Of a stretch of 64,000 bases of DNA, positions 45,063 to 55,629 are shown piece by piece. The notes under the pieces are model-generated. The model saw nothing but the letters and a program-made list of their open reading frames with translations. It did not search any database and was not told the origin of the DNA. Each line of letters opens with the position of its first letter. Position 1 is the stretch's first letter. The stretch spans positions 54,094,859-54,158,858 of the forward strand of contig CM059575.1 in assembly GCA_030386875.1 (NCBI GenBank), read 5' to 3'. Made by a program: the position numbers and the translations under genes. Source of the stretch: Morinoia aosen (Eukaryota > Arthropoda > Malacostraca > Amphipoda > Talitridae).

Positions 45063-46325
45063 GGGTGCGTTCACACTACGAGCGGAGCGGCAATAATGTT
45101 TGTACAGGTTTGAATGCAGAAACGCTTGGCTGTTCACACGACAAGCGGAGCGGAGCGGCGCGGCGCGGAGCGGAGCGGCACGCTTGGGAAATTCGTTGGG
45201 ATTTTTTGACGCTCGCGTCGAGCGTTTCTCCTCGGCTCCGCCTTTGGATCGTCATATCTTACAGGGGTAGAATTGTCGTTCGAGTTAAAAAAATCTAGGA
45301 TATAACTAGTTATTTGTACAACTAATCATGTAACAATTATAACTGATAGTGTAACATGTAATATTTTAGTGTAATTTCACCCATTTGGGTTCATTAATCA
45401 TTTATTTCTATTTTCTTCTGCTTTCTCTGATAAGTTATTTTATTATTGCTTCAGTTTAAGGAATTTATTTTGCTTTTCTCGTGATGTAGTTTCATCTTTC
45501 TTGTGATGCTGTGTATTTTATTATATGATTTTGATTAAGGTATAATTATTTACGATTTTTTAATACAGTTTTCATATTTTTCGTAAAACGGGAGAAAAAG
45601 AAGCCGTATGATGATGAGGAGGACTCAATGAGTGTCAAATACACAATAAGTTGCAAAATTTTATGAGCTTGGGTGATTTTTTCCACTACTAACGGAAAGC
45701 ATATCAGTGTTTCGAGAACTATTTGGTCAGGACAAGCCAATATTTGTCAGTATTTTTCACTTAGGATTCTCTGGCACAACCCTGAATTTCTGAAGGAAAT
45801 TACTTTACGTTCACTCACGTTCAAGTCACCACAAGAATTTTTTTGTTCGTACTGGCCTACGAAAACCTGTAGTAATATATGTGATACAGCCTATATGGAA
45901 AGACTTTAATTTTGCTTAAACTACTTTGCTTTACATGTATCCTCAATAAAAATTTGTTTATTGCTAAACAGCAAATTTATCTAATCTCGTTAGAAATTTT
46001 TCTTTCTATAAGGAATTGTAGTACATCAAAAGTTGCCGGCTTCATCCATAAATACTCGTAGAATTGTGATTCATCTCTCCTCAGTGCTTCGAAGAGATAG
46101 TGGTATTCTCCATAGCGATCTCTCCTCATGTTGATGGGATGGATCCAGTGTTTCCGTTTTGCCGTCGAGCAACAGAAGCACATTCACGGAACGCTCCATA
46201 GCGACTGATGCTTGTGTAGGTCGCTCTGCTCAGCTCACATGTGAACACGCGCGCCGCGCCGCTCCGCTCCGTGCCGCGACGCTCCGCGCCGCTCCGCTCG
46301 CTCCGCTCGTAGTGTGAACGCACCC
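45063..46325 (-). mobile_element. PIF/Harbinger deletion derivative, 1263 bp
   Basis: The ends are GGGTGCGTTCACACTACGAG at 45063 and its reverse complement finishing at 46325, so the terminal repeats match exactly for more than 20 bases and then continue as GC-rich gagcggagcggcgcgg-type repeats on both sides. TTA flanks both ends (45060-45062 and 46326-46328), the expected three-base target of this superfamily. The minus strand keeps the N-terminal part of a Harbinger nuclease (45977-46183). The rest of the transposase is deleted, so the copy is non-autonomous. Confidence 0.9.
45977..46183 (-). pseudogene. Harbinger transposase N-terminal fragment
   Basis: The 68-residue frame reads KRKHWIHPINMRRDRYGEYH, YLFEALRRDESQFYEYLWMK, PATFDVLQFLIERKI. 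This is the characteristic start of PIF/Harbinger transposases (W-x-HPIN-x-RR-x-x-G-E-[FY]-x-x-L, then F-x-x-Y-x-R-M-x-x-x-x-F-D-x-L). The catalytic DDE region, which follows by more than 100 residues in full proteins, is absent: the frame stops soon after LIERKI and no later part is found inside the element. Confidence 0.85.
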
Positions 46326-46329
46326 TTAC

Positions 46330-46862
46330 ACTGCAGTACGGCAGATCCATAACTCTCACACGTGCCAGGCAAGTGAGGTACACTTGCAGATCCAAGTCGC
46401 GTAGTTTACAGGAATGAAATTTCAAGGAGAAAACGAGACTGTTATTCAATGAGCAATTATTTCAGCTACGTAATATGCTCTGGAGAATGGAATTTTCAAT
46501 GCGAAGGAAAATAAATGTGAATATAGTGGGTATCGTAAGATTGGCCTAGTCAGTTAGACATACGATGGTAGCTTGATATCTTGAAGACAAATACAAAGCC
46601 AATATTACACTCAAGTCATCGACTTCTACTCAAGTTATGAACAGTTGAACGTTGAACGTGAACTACTAACATTACAAGCACTAGGGAATCACTGAAGTCA
46701 ACAACTGATCAGACTATGCTTATGCTCCTGGAAACAAAAGCGAGGTTAAAGATGCACGACAAAATTAAAGCCTGTCCAGACCATAGATGGACCTCTCGGC
46801 ATTAGGCTGGAGTACTTAGGACGTAAGAACATCAAGTGCGCAGCGACTCAATGCTGGGTACT
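46330..46862. other. Flank or intron, nothing recognised
   Basis: Between the Harbinger remnant and the candidate first exon no feature is evident. A GTGAGT donor of that exon lies at its upper edge. Confidence 0.5.
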
Positions 46863-46865
46863 CAC

Positions 46866-46951
46866 ATCAGAGGCAGCTGGAGCTTCGACTGGAAGAGGTT
46901 GACCAAAGACGCTCGGTTGCCTTCCTCACTCGCCTCCCCACGGCCGGACAT
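46866..46951 (-). CDS. Candidate first coding exon of a host gene
   Basis: The minus strand has ATG at 46951-46949 in good context (cagcaccATGTCC), 28 codons reading MSGRGEASEEGNR, ASLVNLFQSKLQLPL, two further bases, and a good donor GTGAGTAC. The block and the 150 bp before it are GC-richer than the surroundings, as expected of a first exon with 5' untranslated region. The phase matches the exon at 41239-41368. No family is recognised from 28 residues. This is the best candidate in the window for a non-transposon gene. Confidence 0.5.
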
Positions 46952-46959
46952 GGTGCTGG

Positions 46960-48585
46960 CAGTTCTGGAAGTCTCCCTCCTCTCTACAGTTTGTCTTCTC
47001 AGACTCTGAACACTTGACCGTGCGGCAGCGCGGCGCGTCGAGAGAGTTCAAGCCACTTCACAGTTTTCGCAATCTCGTCCTAATGCATACACACTGTGAG
47101 GCGATTGCGTCACTTCACTCAGTTTATTTCAACCATCACTTGCTGTCTTTTGAAACTAATATGATTTGATTCACTCAGTAATGTTCCAATGTTAATAAAA
47201 TCACTGCACTCAGTAAAATCTAAAATGGAAGAAAAACATGAACGTTAACAAAAGCAGAGACAAATGGCGAATATTGCCCACTATTCATCAATAAGAAAAA
47301 TGTCATGTACCGCTGTGTACGACAAAACAGACAGAGTATAAACATAACTGTGCAGGTTTATTTTGACAAGTTTCACAAATTATTGAATAATCAATCCTGT
47401 GTCACTGTTGAATATCCGTGATGTCTTCCGATAACAGTCCGTCAAGAATGAATATACCCAGCACAGTGACAGTGCGCATTTCTTAACTTAACAACAGAAG
47501 ACATATGTTGTTAAATCAAAGATGAACATTTGAGCCAATTATAGGGCATGTGAGCGGAAACATAACGAGGCTGGAGGATATAACATTTGGACATGGTTCA
47601 TAGGAATACTTTCTGTACGTGCGAACCGAGACAGGAGCATACACCTCCGAAACAGATCTCCGAAAAGAAAAATTGTGTTACGGAAATTTTTTTGTAGCAA
47701 AACCTAGGCGACAATTCATGAAGCAAAACTCGTATTTTCGTATGCTGAAAAAATGTAACAAGTTTTCAAGGAAAACCATGTTATGATACAAATTGTGAAA
47801 AACAAGCTCTAACTGCCACTGAACAAGGCAGCAAAAAGTTAGAAAAAACTATTTCTAAATTAACTTTTTTGTTAGTTTCTAAGCTTCCCGATAGCCAACA
47901 AATGATCAGGGCATCGAATAATTTTAATTTTTACCTGCTTTCAAGCGATCAAGTTTGAAAGGGGAGCGATCAAGTCACATTAGAGCGCTGCTGCTGGCGG
48001 TCTGACTCAGGTCTCGTGGGGGGACACGAGCCGCTCCAGGCTACAGGAGCGTGCGGTGGGAACAAAAGAAGTCCCAAACTGCAAAGTTTGATTAAGCAAC
48101 TCAACGAGTGTTCGGGATAACTCTAAATTCTTTTAGATTCTACCAAATCATTCACTAGAAACTAACTGCAGTCATAACTCAACAACGGTAGGTGTTCAAT
48201 AATTATGAGAATCCTCTATGAAAACAACGACGTTTTACAAAATGAATACCGGCTATGGAAGTACTTTTAGAGGAAATTAGGAGAAAAGGCAAGTTTTTTG
48301 TTCCTTCCCGATGCCTCTTTCCCGATGACCTAAACCACAAGTGCGTTTGCTTTCCTAGAGCGTAAACATTTCAGAGTAAAAGATTTGCAACGAGGTTTAT
48401 CTGGGAAGAAACGAGGCTCTCCTCGAAGGATGTCGAGACGCGCAGAGATAGGGCGATCTCAAGAGAGCGAAGAGAACCATTTGATAGGGGTATACAATAC
48501 GGAGAATCTTTGCACGCACGTAGTGTGGCCTAACATCGTGGGTATAGAAAAAGCAAATCTGGAACGAAGTTTACAGTCTATGATA
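46960..48585. other. Upstream region, no gene recognised
   Basis: If the exon at 46866 is real, the part next to it is its 5' untranslated region and promoter. A GC-rich patch lies at 47990-48070. An 85-codon frame at 48385-48642 (+) runs into a SINE copy and is not convincing. Confidence 0.5.
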
Positions 48586-48589
48586 AAAG

Positions 48590-48768
48590 TAAGAGGCGCT
48601 GAGAAAAATAGATGGATGGGAACCATGAATATTGTTCCGTAACATAACAAAACCCTTTCAATTTCAAGGAAAAGAACGTCTACTAAACCTTCAGATCGTG
48701 ACCTGATAATTTCCCCCGTGGGAGCACTAACTCCAATAGATACCACAGTTTTATTCTCCTGAGGAGTC
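48590..48768 (-). mobile_element. SINE-like element, 361-bp family, 5' half
   Basis: On the minus strand it begins CTCCTCAGGAGAATAAAAC and continues through TTAGTGCTCCCACGGGGG, TCAGGTCACGATCTGAAGG and the region corresponding to ttgttatg. The tail half is missing. It stands just before two further copies. Confidence 0.65.
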
Positions 48769-48924
48769 GAGGAAGGAATAATTCCAGGTAGAGCGCTAAG
48801 GAATTAATAGCCTGAAGGAAAACATTTAAAATTTGAAAGAATTAAGTAGCTATAAAGCTAACGAAGGCTAACAGGTCTCACTCTTTTAAATTCGCTGGTG
48901 GATTTGTTCGTAAAGAATTAGACT

Positions 48925-49275
48925 GTATCTGGTTAAGTTAATAAGATGAGATTATAAAGTAGTTTAGGCCTCCCTAATCAAAAGAAAAGTGTTCCGACGA
49001 GAGAAAGGATTAAGGCACAATTTAGTATGAAGTCAAGCGAGCTCGGAATCTATACTCCAATTAAGTTCCCACGCAAGATCGATCCTCTGCGCATTAAAAC
49101 CGTTTGCCTTGAAGGAAGTTCATAGATCAGGATAAAACTTGAAAACGAAAGTGATATGCGCTTAGAAGAAAGACGGCAGTGATAAAAAAAAAGATGGTCT
49201 TTAACAAAAAAAAACGTTCGATTTCAACAAGAAGACCTAAATCACTTTCAAATCGGGATCTCTCTTTTTCACCTT
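48925..49275 (-). mobile_element. SINE-like element, 361-bp family, diverged
   Basis: In plus orientation it opens gatgagattataaagtagtt, taggcctccctaatc and runs through agtatgaagtcaagcg, ggaatctatactcc, agttcatagatc and aagatggtcttt. Almost the full length is present with many substitutions, so it is one of the older copies. Confidence 0.65.
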
Positions 49276-49525
49276 GCTAAGTCAATACAGCGCAACCGTT
49301 AGTGATGATTGAATTAAATTAGATTAGTCGTTAGTTTTAGCCTCCCTATCCGCAGCAACAAATGCGATACAAAGAGAGGAAGGAAGAAGGTACCAATTAG
49401 TATGTAGTAAAAGGAACGTGGAATCTATGACCGGCAGGCCTCAGCCGAAACGGTTCAAGAAACGGTTTGTGAAGAGTACAGGAATTTCTGAAGAATTTCT
49501 TGAGTCCACCTCGCGCGACTTTACA

Positions 49526-50131
49526 CTTCAGTTTCCCACTCGTAACTTTAGAAAGAATGTACCTATTAACTTCAAATTGCTCTCAAACGAAAGAGCGAAA
49601 CATTCTCTATCTAGCTAGTATAAGCAACACCCTCAAGGTATTCTGAAAGTTACAAAAATTCTTCGATAAACCTTGCAAACATGCGCGCACTAAAAACACT
49701 TCAGTTTCCCACTCGTAACTTTAGAAAGAATGTACCTATTAACTTCAAATTGCTCTTAAACGAAAGAGCAAAACATTCTCTATCTAGCTAGTATAAGCAA
49801 CACCCTCAAGGTATTCAGAAAGTTACAAAAATTCTTCGATAAACCTTGCAAACATGCGCGCACTAAAAACACTTCAGTTTCCCACTCGTAACTTTAGAAA
49901 GAATGTACCTATTAACTTCAAATTACTTTCAAACGAAAGAGCGAAACATTCTCTATCTAGCTAGTATAAGCAACACCCTCAAGGTATTCTGAAAGTTACA
50001 AAAATTCTTCAATAAACCTTGCAAACATGCGCGCACTAAAAACACTTCAGTTTCCCACTCGTAACTTTAGAAAGAATGTACCTATTAACTTCAAATTGCT
50101 CTCAAACGAAAGAGCGAAACATTCTCTATTA
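49526..50131 (+). repeat. Left arm, 173-bp tandem array, about 3.5 units
   Basis: The marker cttcagtttcccactcg recurs at 49526, 49699, 49872 and 50045, exactly 173 bp apart. Units differ by only a few bases. The array follows the 96-bp terminal block and ends inside a unit at about 50131, where unique core sequence starts. Confidence 0.95.
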
Positions 50132-51032
50132 GCATATTATTAATAAAACCTAAACAGTTTTCTGAAAACAACAGTATATTTCACCTGCTGGTGAAATGTT
50201 CGTATGTGAGTTATATGAAATACAGTGTAATTTCATAATATGATAACCTCAAGAAGAATACATTAAATGGGGCCTGTACCAAAAACTTTCCGCGGAAATC
50301 GCAGCGGAGGCAGATGCATCAACGCTCAAAGTACCTGTTTCACATTTGAAAGACTAAAAAAAAGACATGCCCCAAATCTAAAAAACTGACATAATTTTAT
50401 GATAAATAGTTGAAAGTAAATATCACTAATTATAATGTGAGAATTGGTACAAAACAAACCGAAGTGTAGAAATAAGCATTTCAATGGTTGAACATATAAA
50501 TGAAAAAATAAGAAAACCAAGGTAACACAAAAACATATTTTGAGATAATACCCATGAGCATAAGACAAATAGTCAGGTAATGGGTTTAGGAAATGCTAAA
50601 TGAGTTTCGTTGTAGTCTTGACAATTTTAAGAAACAATGGATGCGTGACAGATTTCAGCTTTCGCATTTGAAACTGTAAACGTTTCATTAGAAATAAACG
50701 ATTATTTTTTAATTCATATTCAGAGTGAGAGTCTTAATCCTACTCATAATCAATGACCCAGCTAGACGACGTGGTTGTTTTGCTGACACGGCAAGCGCCT
50801 GCTGAGTAGCCCTCACACTGTTTAGGAATCACAGACCTGCGTTGGTATATAGTCTTGCTCCGTGCATGCCTACAACGTTAGTTCTATTTTAAGGGTTTTC
50901 GTGTAAGGTTGGTCCTTTTCATTGGCCACAGGAGACCTTAATTGGAAATTCAGCTGATCAACGATCAAAACTTGTGGCTCTTAAGCGTATAGAAAACTGA
51001 ACGTGTATTATTTTGTGCATTGTTTTGTGAAA

Positions 51033-51215
51033 ATGGAGAGGGAACTCGAGCTCTTGAAATCGTTGCCGAGCAAAAGCTATAAAAGCAAACGTGAACTTTT
51101 TAAACGATTATCTCGCAGTTTAGGAAGTCAGCGATACGAACGAAACCGAGCTAGATTCCGAAAATTAGAAGGGACGAGTGCAGCGTTCAACTACCAAGTA
51201 TCCAGAATAGTTCAA
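51033..51215 (+). CDS. Short basic ORF, first exon inside the foldback element
   Basis: An ATG in good context (gtgaaaATGG) opens 61 codons: MERELELLKSLPSKSYKSKR, ELFKRLSRSLGSQRYERNRA and RFRKLEGTSAAFNYQVSRIVQ. The frame ends in phase 0 at CAA|GTAAGT, a near-perfect splice donor. The product is strongly basic (Lys/Arg rich) with heptad-like helices, as in a DNA-binding or oligomerisation region, but I recognise no family. Sequence before it has a ccaat-type motif near 50920. It may be spliced to the protease-like exon at 52.2 kb; no acceptor there is fully convincing. Confidence 0.5.
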
Positions 51216-51221
51216 GTAAGT

Positions 51222-52150
51222 TGATAAGCTTAAATTACTTTTACTCAAATCTAGTTGCTGTCAAAAGTAGTTACAAAGATAGGCCTTCCCGACTATAGCA
51301 TAAGATACAATTCCCGGCCTTCCCGACTATGCGTAAAAGATACAATTACTCTCTGTTGTAAAGCTAAATAAAAAACCAGTCCAATATCGCACCTCGAGAT
51401 TATTACATGTTTGAAAACTGAGATTAAACTATAATCTCAATAGTGCGAGGATCACTCCTGCAAAATCTAAGTCCGATCCCAAGCCCGGCCTTAACCAAAA
51501 AATTGAAATAAAACGAAAGAAGAAAAAAAGAACAACAGTTTATTTCCAATAAAGTGCAAAGAAGAAATGTTGATACATTGGTTTTTAAAATATCTTAACA
51601 TTAACATCCTTAACTGATAATTATTCATTGGTATCGTAATAATGAAGTAAAATGTCAAAACAAAAAGTGACTGACAGAAAAGCACAACAAAAATGAGTTC
51701 CTTTCGTTGCTTAATCTGATTTCGAGAGTGCATTTAAGTAAGAGTAACTTAGAAAACACAATCCTCGTAACGCTTAGTTGAAAACATTCTCGTTAGTGCG
51801 CACATGTATCGAAATAAATGCGAAAAACGCATTCAAATACCTTTACCTTGAGATCCTCAATTGCTATTCACACATGGTTATCGTAGTACCCATGATAATT
51901 GTCGAAACATGATTCGGAGAAAAGCATGAAAAAAAGCGTTTCTCTTTCCTGCGGTCGTCGGATTTTGGTAATGCATTTAATACAAGCTTCTAAGAAAACA
52001 TAGTTCATGTGACGCATTGCTGAAAAACCCTCTCGGTAGTGCGTACTCGAATTGAAATATGATCATAAGAACATAGGAAATAGTGATACGAGCGTGAGGG
52101 ATTGATGTTAGGGGTAAAATGAGCAGATTTGATTCATTTTGCGTGTAGAA
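51222..52150. other. Possible intron of the foldback element's gene
   Basis: This AT-rich stretch lies between the donor at 51216 and the protease-like frame. It contains an imperfect duplication of ggccttcccgactat (about 51282 and 51316). No other coding frame was recognised. Confidence 0.4.
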
Positions 52151-52156
52151 CTATGA

Positions 52157-52708
52157 GGTCGACAGTCGGGATTTGGGACAATGTTTGTGCAAGTCATTAA
52201 CACAAGGTATAATGACTGTAAGTTAATACTGGACAACGATGGTTACGCAAGTGCGCATGACAGCGGGAGCCATTGGGTCGTTGTCACAAACGCAATGTGT
52301 CACAGAGCTGCTGAAGAAGGTGTGGCGTACGTGCAACACATCTGTTCGCTGAACGGTGACCCCAGTCCAGATGTTATCAAGTATATGAAGAAGGTGTACG
52401 AAGGCACTAATGCCATTAAAAAACTTGTGTTACAGTGCCTGAATGTACAACACCAAATGGACGGTTCAAGTTGTGGTCTATTCGCTCTAGCATTCTCTAC
52501 GTCTGTAGTGAAAGGAAAAGACCCATGTTTTCTCGACTACGACGTACGCAAGATGAGGAAACATCTTATTTCGTGCTTCGAAGAAAATTCGTTGATGGAA
52601 TTTCCACTCATGGCAACGTCTGAAAGCGTCAGCTTCGGAAACGGAAAACTTCTCGGGCTCCATGGACCACGAATCCGCAAGGAAATAATCATCACATGCG
52701 ACAGCTAA
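52157..52708 (+). CDS. Ulp1/C48-type cysteine protease-like protein
   Basis: From the first ATG (52181) there are 175 residues; the frame is open from 52157. The fold landmarks are FVQVINT, GSHWVVVTN with the catalytic His (residue 31), SLNGDPSPDVI, and QMDGSSCGLFALAF with the oxyanion Gln (92) and nucleophile Cys (98), followed by MRKHLISCFEENSLMEFP. This is the arrangement of SUMO-protease-like C48 peptidases, often carried by DNA transposons. The Asp expected in a YDSL-type motif before NG is replaced: the sequence reads HICSLNG. The N-terminal part of the domain is missing, and may lie in an upstream exon. Loss of the Asp would weaken or abolish proteolysis, so decay or a non-catalytic role are both possible. 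Confidence 0.75.
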   Translation, partial: GRQSGFGTMFVQVINTRYNDCKLILDNDGYASAHDSGSHWVVVTNAMCHRAAEEGVAYVQHICSLNGDPSPDVIKYMKKVYEGTNAIKKLVLQCLNVQHQMDGSSCGLFALAFSTSVVKGKDPCFLDYDVRKMRKHLISCFEENSLMEFPLMATSESVSFGNGKLLGLHGPRIRKEIIITCDS

Positions 52709-52714
52709 ATGTTT

Positions 52715-53815
52715 TACTATAAAATACATGCATTTTCATTTTGAACACGTTCCCCGCGATTCCAAGGCTGTAAACGGTTGGTTTTGTCTGGTTGTATCAG
52801 AATAGGGAAATCGATTTCCAAGTTGGATATATTTTAATAGTTCCTGATGAATACGGAAAATACAACTGCATGGTAAGATTTCAATTAGTATGGTAACAAT
52901 TATCTGTAAAAAAGTTGCAAAACGGATACAATGTCGTGCATTCATATCGGTACGTAAATTGGCAATTTACCTTTTGGTTTACATGTGGCCCGATACGCGG
53001 GGAACGTGTTAGAGATCCAATTACCGTTTTTTGATTGACTAGATCTAGGAAGCTTTACATCCAATGATATTTAAACTGTGCGATAAAGTCATGAATGTGG
53101 ATCATGTACGTTATGTCATGTTATGCTATGAATATTGATAAGTTATAAATGTTAATTATATTATCATGTATATTTAATGAAATTCCACGATTTCATTGGT
53201 TGGTTAATTTAATATTTTAACTTGAGCTCAAATAAAGGCCTGTAAGTGTTGCCCAACAAGTGGACAAGGCCCAAATTTTAGTCCCACTGCTCGGATTAAC
53301 TGAAAACAGCAGCTGGTCTGAGTGGTGGGGCTGGAATCGAAAGCCACAACTCAACGAACCCACAGAAGAGAAAGACCAACTGAACTTCATGGCAGCCCTC
53401 GACGTCTTTCAGATATTCTCTTATTGGGATTAGTTACTTCGTTGAAAAGTAAAGCAGAAGAAGCAAATGGGAGCTGCGCTTTTTCCCACGGTAAGTGTGC
53501 GCAAAACATTTATGTAGTAGCGAGTCTGTTGGAGAAGTGTATGAGCTGTAATTCTAATGTAAATTAAAGCCTCAAGGAAACACATGTTATCTGAGAATTA
53601 GGAGCTAACGCTAGCGTTTCCCCCTTTTGTAGGTGAGTGCTCAAGAATTTTGGCCTCCACGATTTCCCCTCAAGAATGTTTTAATTTTTAGTTTTAGATT
53701 ACTTTTAATTCGATAGGTGCATTATTTCGAAAGTTACGTGAATGTGAACGTAGAATCGCGACAATATGGGGCTCATCGAAAAAATAAACCGATAGGGTTT
53801 TGTTTATGATAAGAA
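52715..53815. other. Foldback core, 3' part, no certain gene
   Basis: AT-rich sequence with an aataaa signal at 53232-53237 that could end the protease transcript. An 81-codon frame at 53322-53567 (+) has no recognised domain. Confidence 0.4.
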
Positions 53816-55113
53816 GATAGAAAATGTTTCGCTCTTTCGTTTGAGAGCAATTTGAAGTTAATAGGTACATTCTTTCTAAAGTTACGAGTGGGAAACTGAA
53901 GTGTTTTTAGTGCGCGCATGTTTGCAAGGTTTATCGAAGAATTTTTATAACTTTCAGAATACCTTGAGGGTGTTGCTTATACTAGCTAGATAGAGAATGT
54001 TTCGCTCTTTCGTTTGAGAGCAATTTGAAGTTAATAGGTACATTCTTTCCAAAGTTACGAGTGGGAAACTGAAATGTTTTTAGTGCGCGCATGTTTGCAA
54101 GGTTTATCGAAGAATTTTTATAACTTTCAGAAAACCTTGAGGGTGTTGTTTATACTATATAGTTAGAGAATGTTTCGCTCTTTCGTTTGAGAGCAATTTG
54201 AAGTTAATAGGTACATTCTTTCCAAAGTTACGAGTGGGAAACTGAAGTGTTTTTAGTGCGCGCATGTTTGCAAGGTTTATCGAAGAATTTTTGTAACTTT
54301 CAGAATACCTTGAGGGTGTTGTTTATACTATATAGTTAGAGAATGTTTCGCTCTTTCGTTTGAGAGCAATTTGAAGTTAATAGGTACATTCTTTCCAAAG
54401 TTACGAGTGGGAAACTGAAGTGTTTTTAGTGCGCGCATGTTTGCAAGGTTTATCGAAGAATTTTTGTAACTTTCAGAATACCTTGAGGGTGTTGTTTATA
54501 CTATATAGATAGAGAATGTGTCGCTCTTTCGTTTGAGAGCAATTTGAAGTTAATAGGTACATTCTTTCCAAAGTTACGAGTGGGAAACTGAAGTGTTTTT
54601 AGTGCGCGCATGTTTGCAAGGCTTATCGAAGAATTTTCGTAACTTTCAGAATACCTTGAGGGTGTCGTTTATGCTATATAGATATAGAATGTTTCGCTCT
54701 TTCGTTTGAGAGCAATTTGAAGTTAATAGGTACATTCTTTCCAAAGTTACGAGTGGGAAACTGAAATGTTTTTAGTGCGCGCATGTTTGCAAGGTTTATC
54801 GAAGAATTTTCGTAACTTTCAGAATACCTTGAGGGTGTCGTTTATGCTATATAGATATAGAATGTTTCGCTCTTTCGTTTGAGAGCAATTTGAAGTTAAT
54901 AGGTACATTCTTTCCAAAGTTACGAGTGGGAAACTGAAGTGTTTTTAGTGCGCGCATGTTTGCAAGGCTTATCGAAGAATTTTTGTAACTTTCAGAATAC
55001 CTTGAGGGTGTTGTTTATACTATATAGATAGAGAATGTTTTGCTCTTTCGTTTGAGAGCAATTTGAAGTTAATAGGTACATTCTTTCCAAAGTTACGAGT
55101 GGGAAACTGAAGT
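53816..55113 (-). repeat. Right arm, 173-bp tandem array, about 7.5 units
   Basis: The marker gggaaactgaa(g/a)tg recurs at 53890, 54063, 54236 and onward every 173 bp. It is the reverse complement of the left-arm unit. Units are very alike, with a few shared variants (for example tccaaagtt in place of tctaaagtt) that mark right-arm units as a separate expansion. Confidence 0.95.
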
Positions 55114-55511
55114 GTAAAATCACGCGAGGTGGACTCAAGAAATTCTCCAGAAATTCCTGTACTTCTCGCAAAGTGTTTCTTGAAATGTCTCCGCTGCGGC
55201 CTGCCGGTGAATCTATGCAGAAAGGGCATAGAAACAGTAAGATGAGAAAAAAGTTCATGAAACAAGATCAAAGTTGAAGAAGAAAGTAGTAGGTGCTGAA
55301 AAAAACAAGATAGCAGTGAACCGAAAAAGATGGTCCGTAACAAAGCAAAAACCTATTCTATTTTAACAAAAAAGAAGCCTACCTAACTTTCAGCTCGGGC
55401 CCTCACATTTTTCCCCTGGGAGCGCTAATTCCCATAGATACAATAGTTGTATCCCCCTGAGGGGTGATTGAATTTGTCTCACTCACAATCGTACTTTCTC
55501 AATAGTATAAA

Positions 55512-55625
55512 ATGAAGCCAGACATTCGACTAAAGGAAACATTGGAAGCTGTGCAAATGCCAAGTCAATCGCCGCAGCAGACCGCCATGCAGGCGGCGCA
55601 GCCAACTGCCTGGAGTCCCTGCTAA
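55512..55625 (+). CDS. Small open frame, 37 residues, uncertain
   Basis: Just beyond the split SINE, an ATG opens MKPDIRLKETLEAVQMPSQS then PQQTAMQAAQPTAW and stops. Codon use is less AT-rich than the background and the product is Gln/Ala rich. There is a tataaa-like string directly before the ATG, which is too close to be a promoter for it. No family is recognised; an exon fragment or chance are equally likely. Confidence 0.15.
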   Translation: MKPDIRLKETLEAVQMPSQSPQQTAMQAAQPTAWSPC

Positions 55626-55629
55626 TTCC

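Larger units (their letters stand above)
49430..55208. mobile_element. Foldback-type DNA transposon, 5779 bp, with C48 protease-like ORF
   Basis: The ends are ACCGGCAGGCC and GGCCTGCCGGT, continuing as inverted repeats (about 88% by eye over the first 110 bp) into arrays of the same 173-bp unit in opposite orientation. A 9-bp duplication, GAATCTATG, flanks it. Long arms built of tandem repeats with a 9-bp duplication are the hallmarks of Foldback elements, which are related to Mutator-like transposons. The 3.7-kb core holds a 61-codon first exon with a splice donor and a C48-type protease-like frame. No transposase with DDE motifs was recognised, so it is either non-autonomous or uses a protein I cannot identify. 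It is not a Polinton: the duplication is 9 bp, not 6, the ends differ, and no capsid or polymerase frames are present. Confidence 0.9.
49316..55464 (-). mobile_element. SINE-like copy split by the foldback element
   Basis: The tail part lies at 49316-49429 and the 5' part at 55218-55464; together they make 361 bp, the same length as the complete copy at 61316-61676. The outer flanks carry the SINE's own duplication TGATTGAATT (49306-49315 and 55465-55474). At the inner junction GAATCTATG is duplicated (49421-49429 and 55209-55217), where unbroken copies have it once. The foldback element therefore inserted after this SINE copy. Confidence 0.92.

Noticed and set aside
49430-55208. Polinton or other virus-like element
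   Set aside because: A cysteine protease alone suggested it, but the duplication is 9 bp, the arms are 173-bp tandem repeats, and there is no polymerase, integrase, ATPase or capsid frame.
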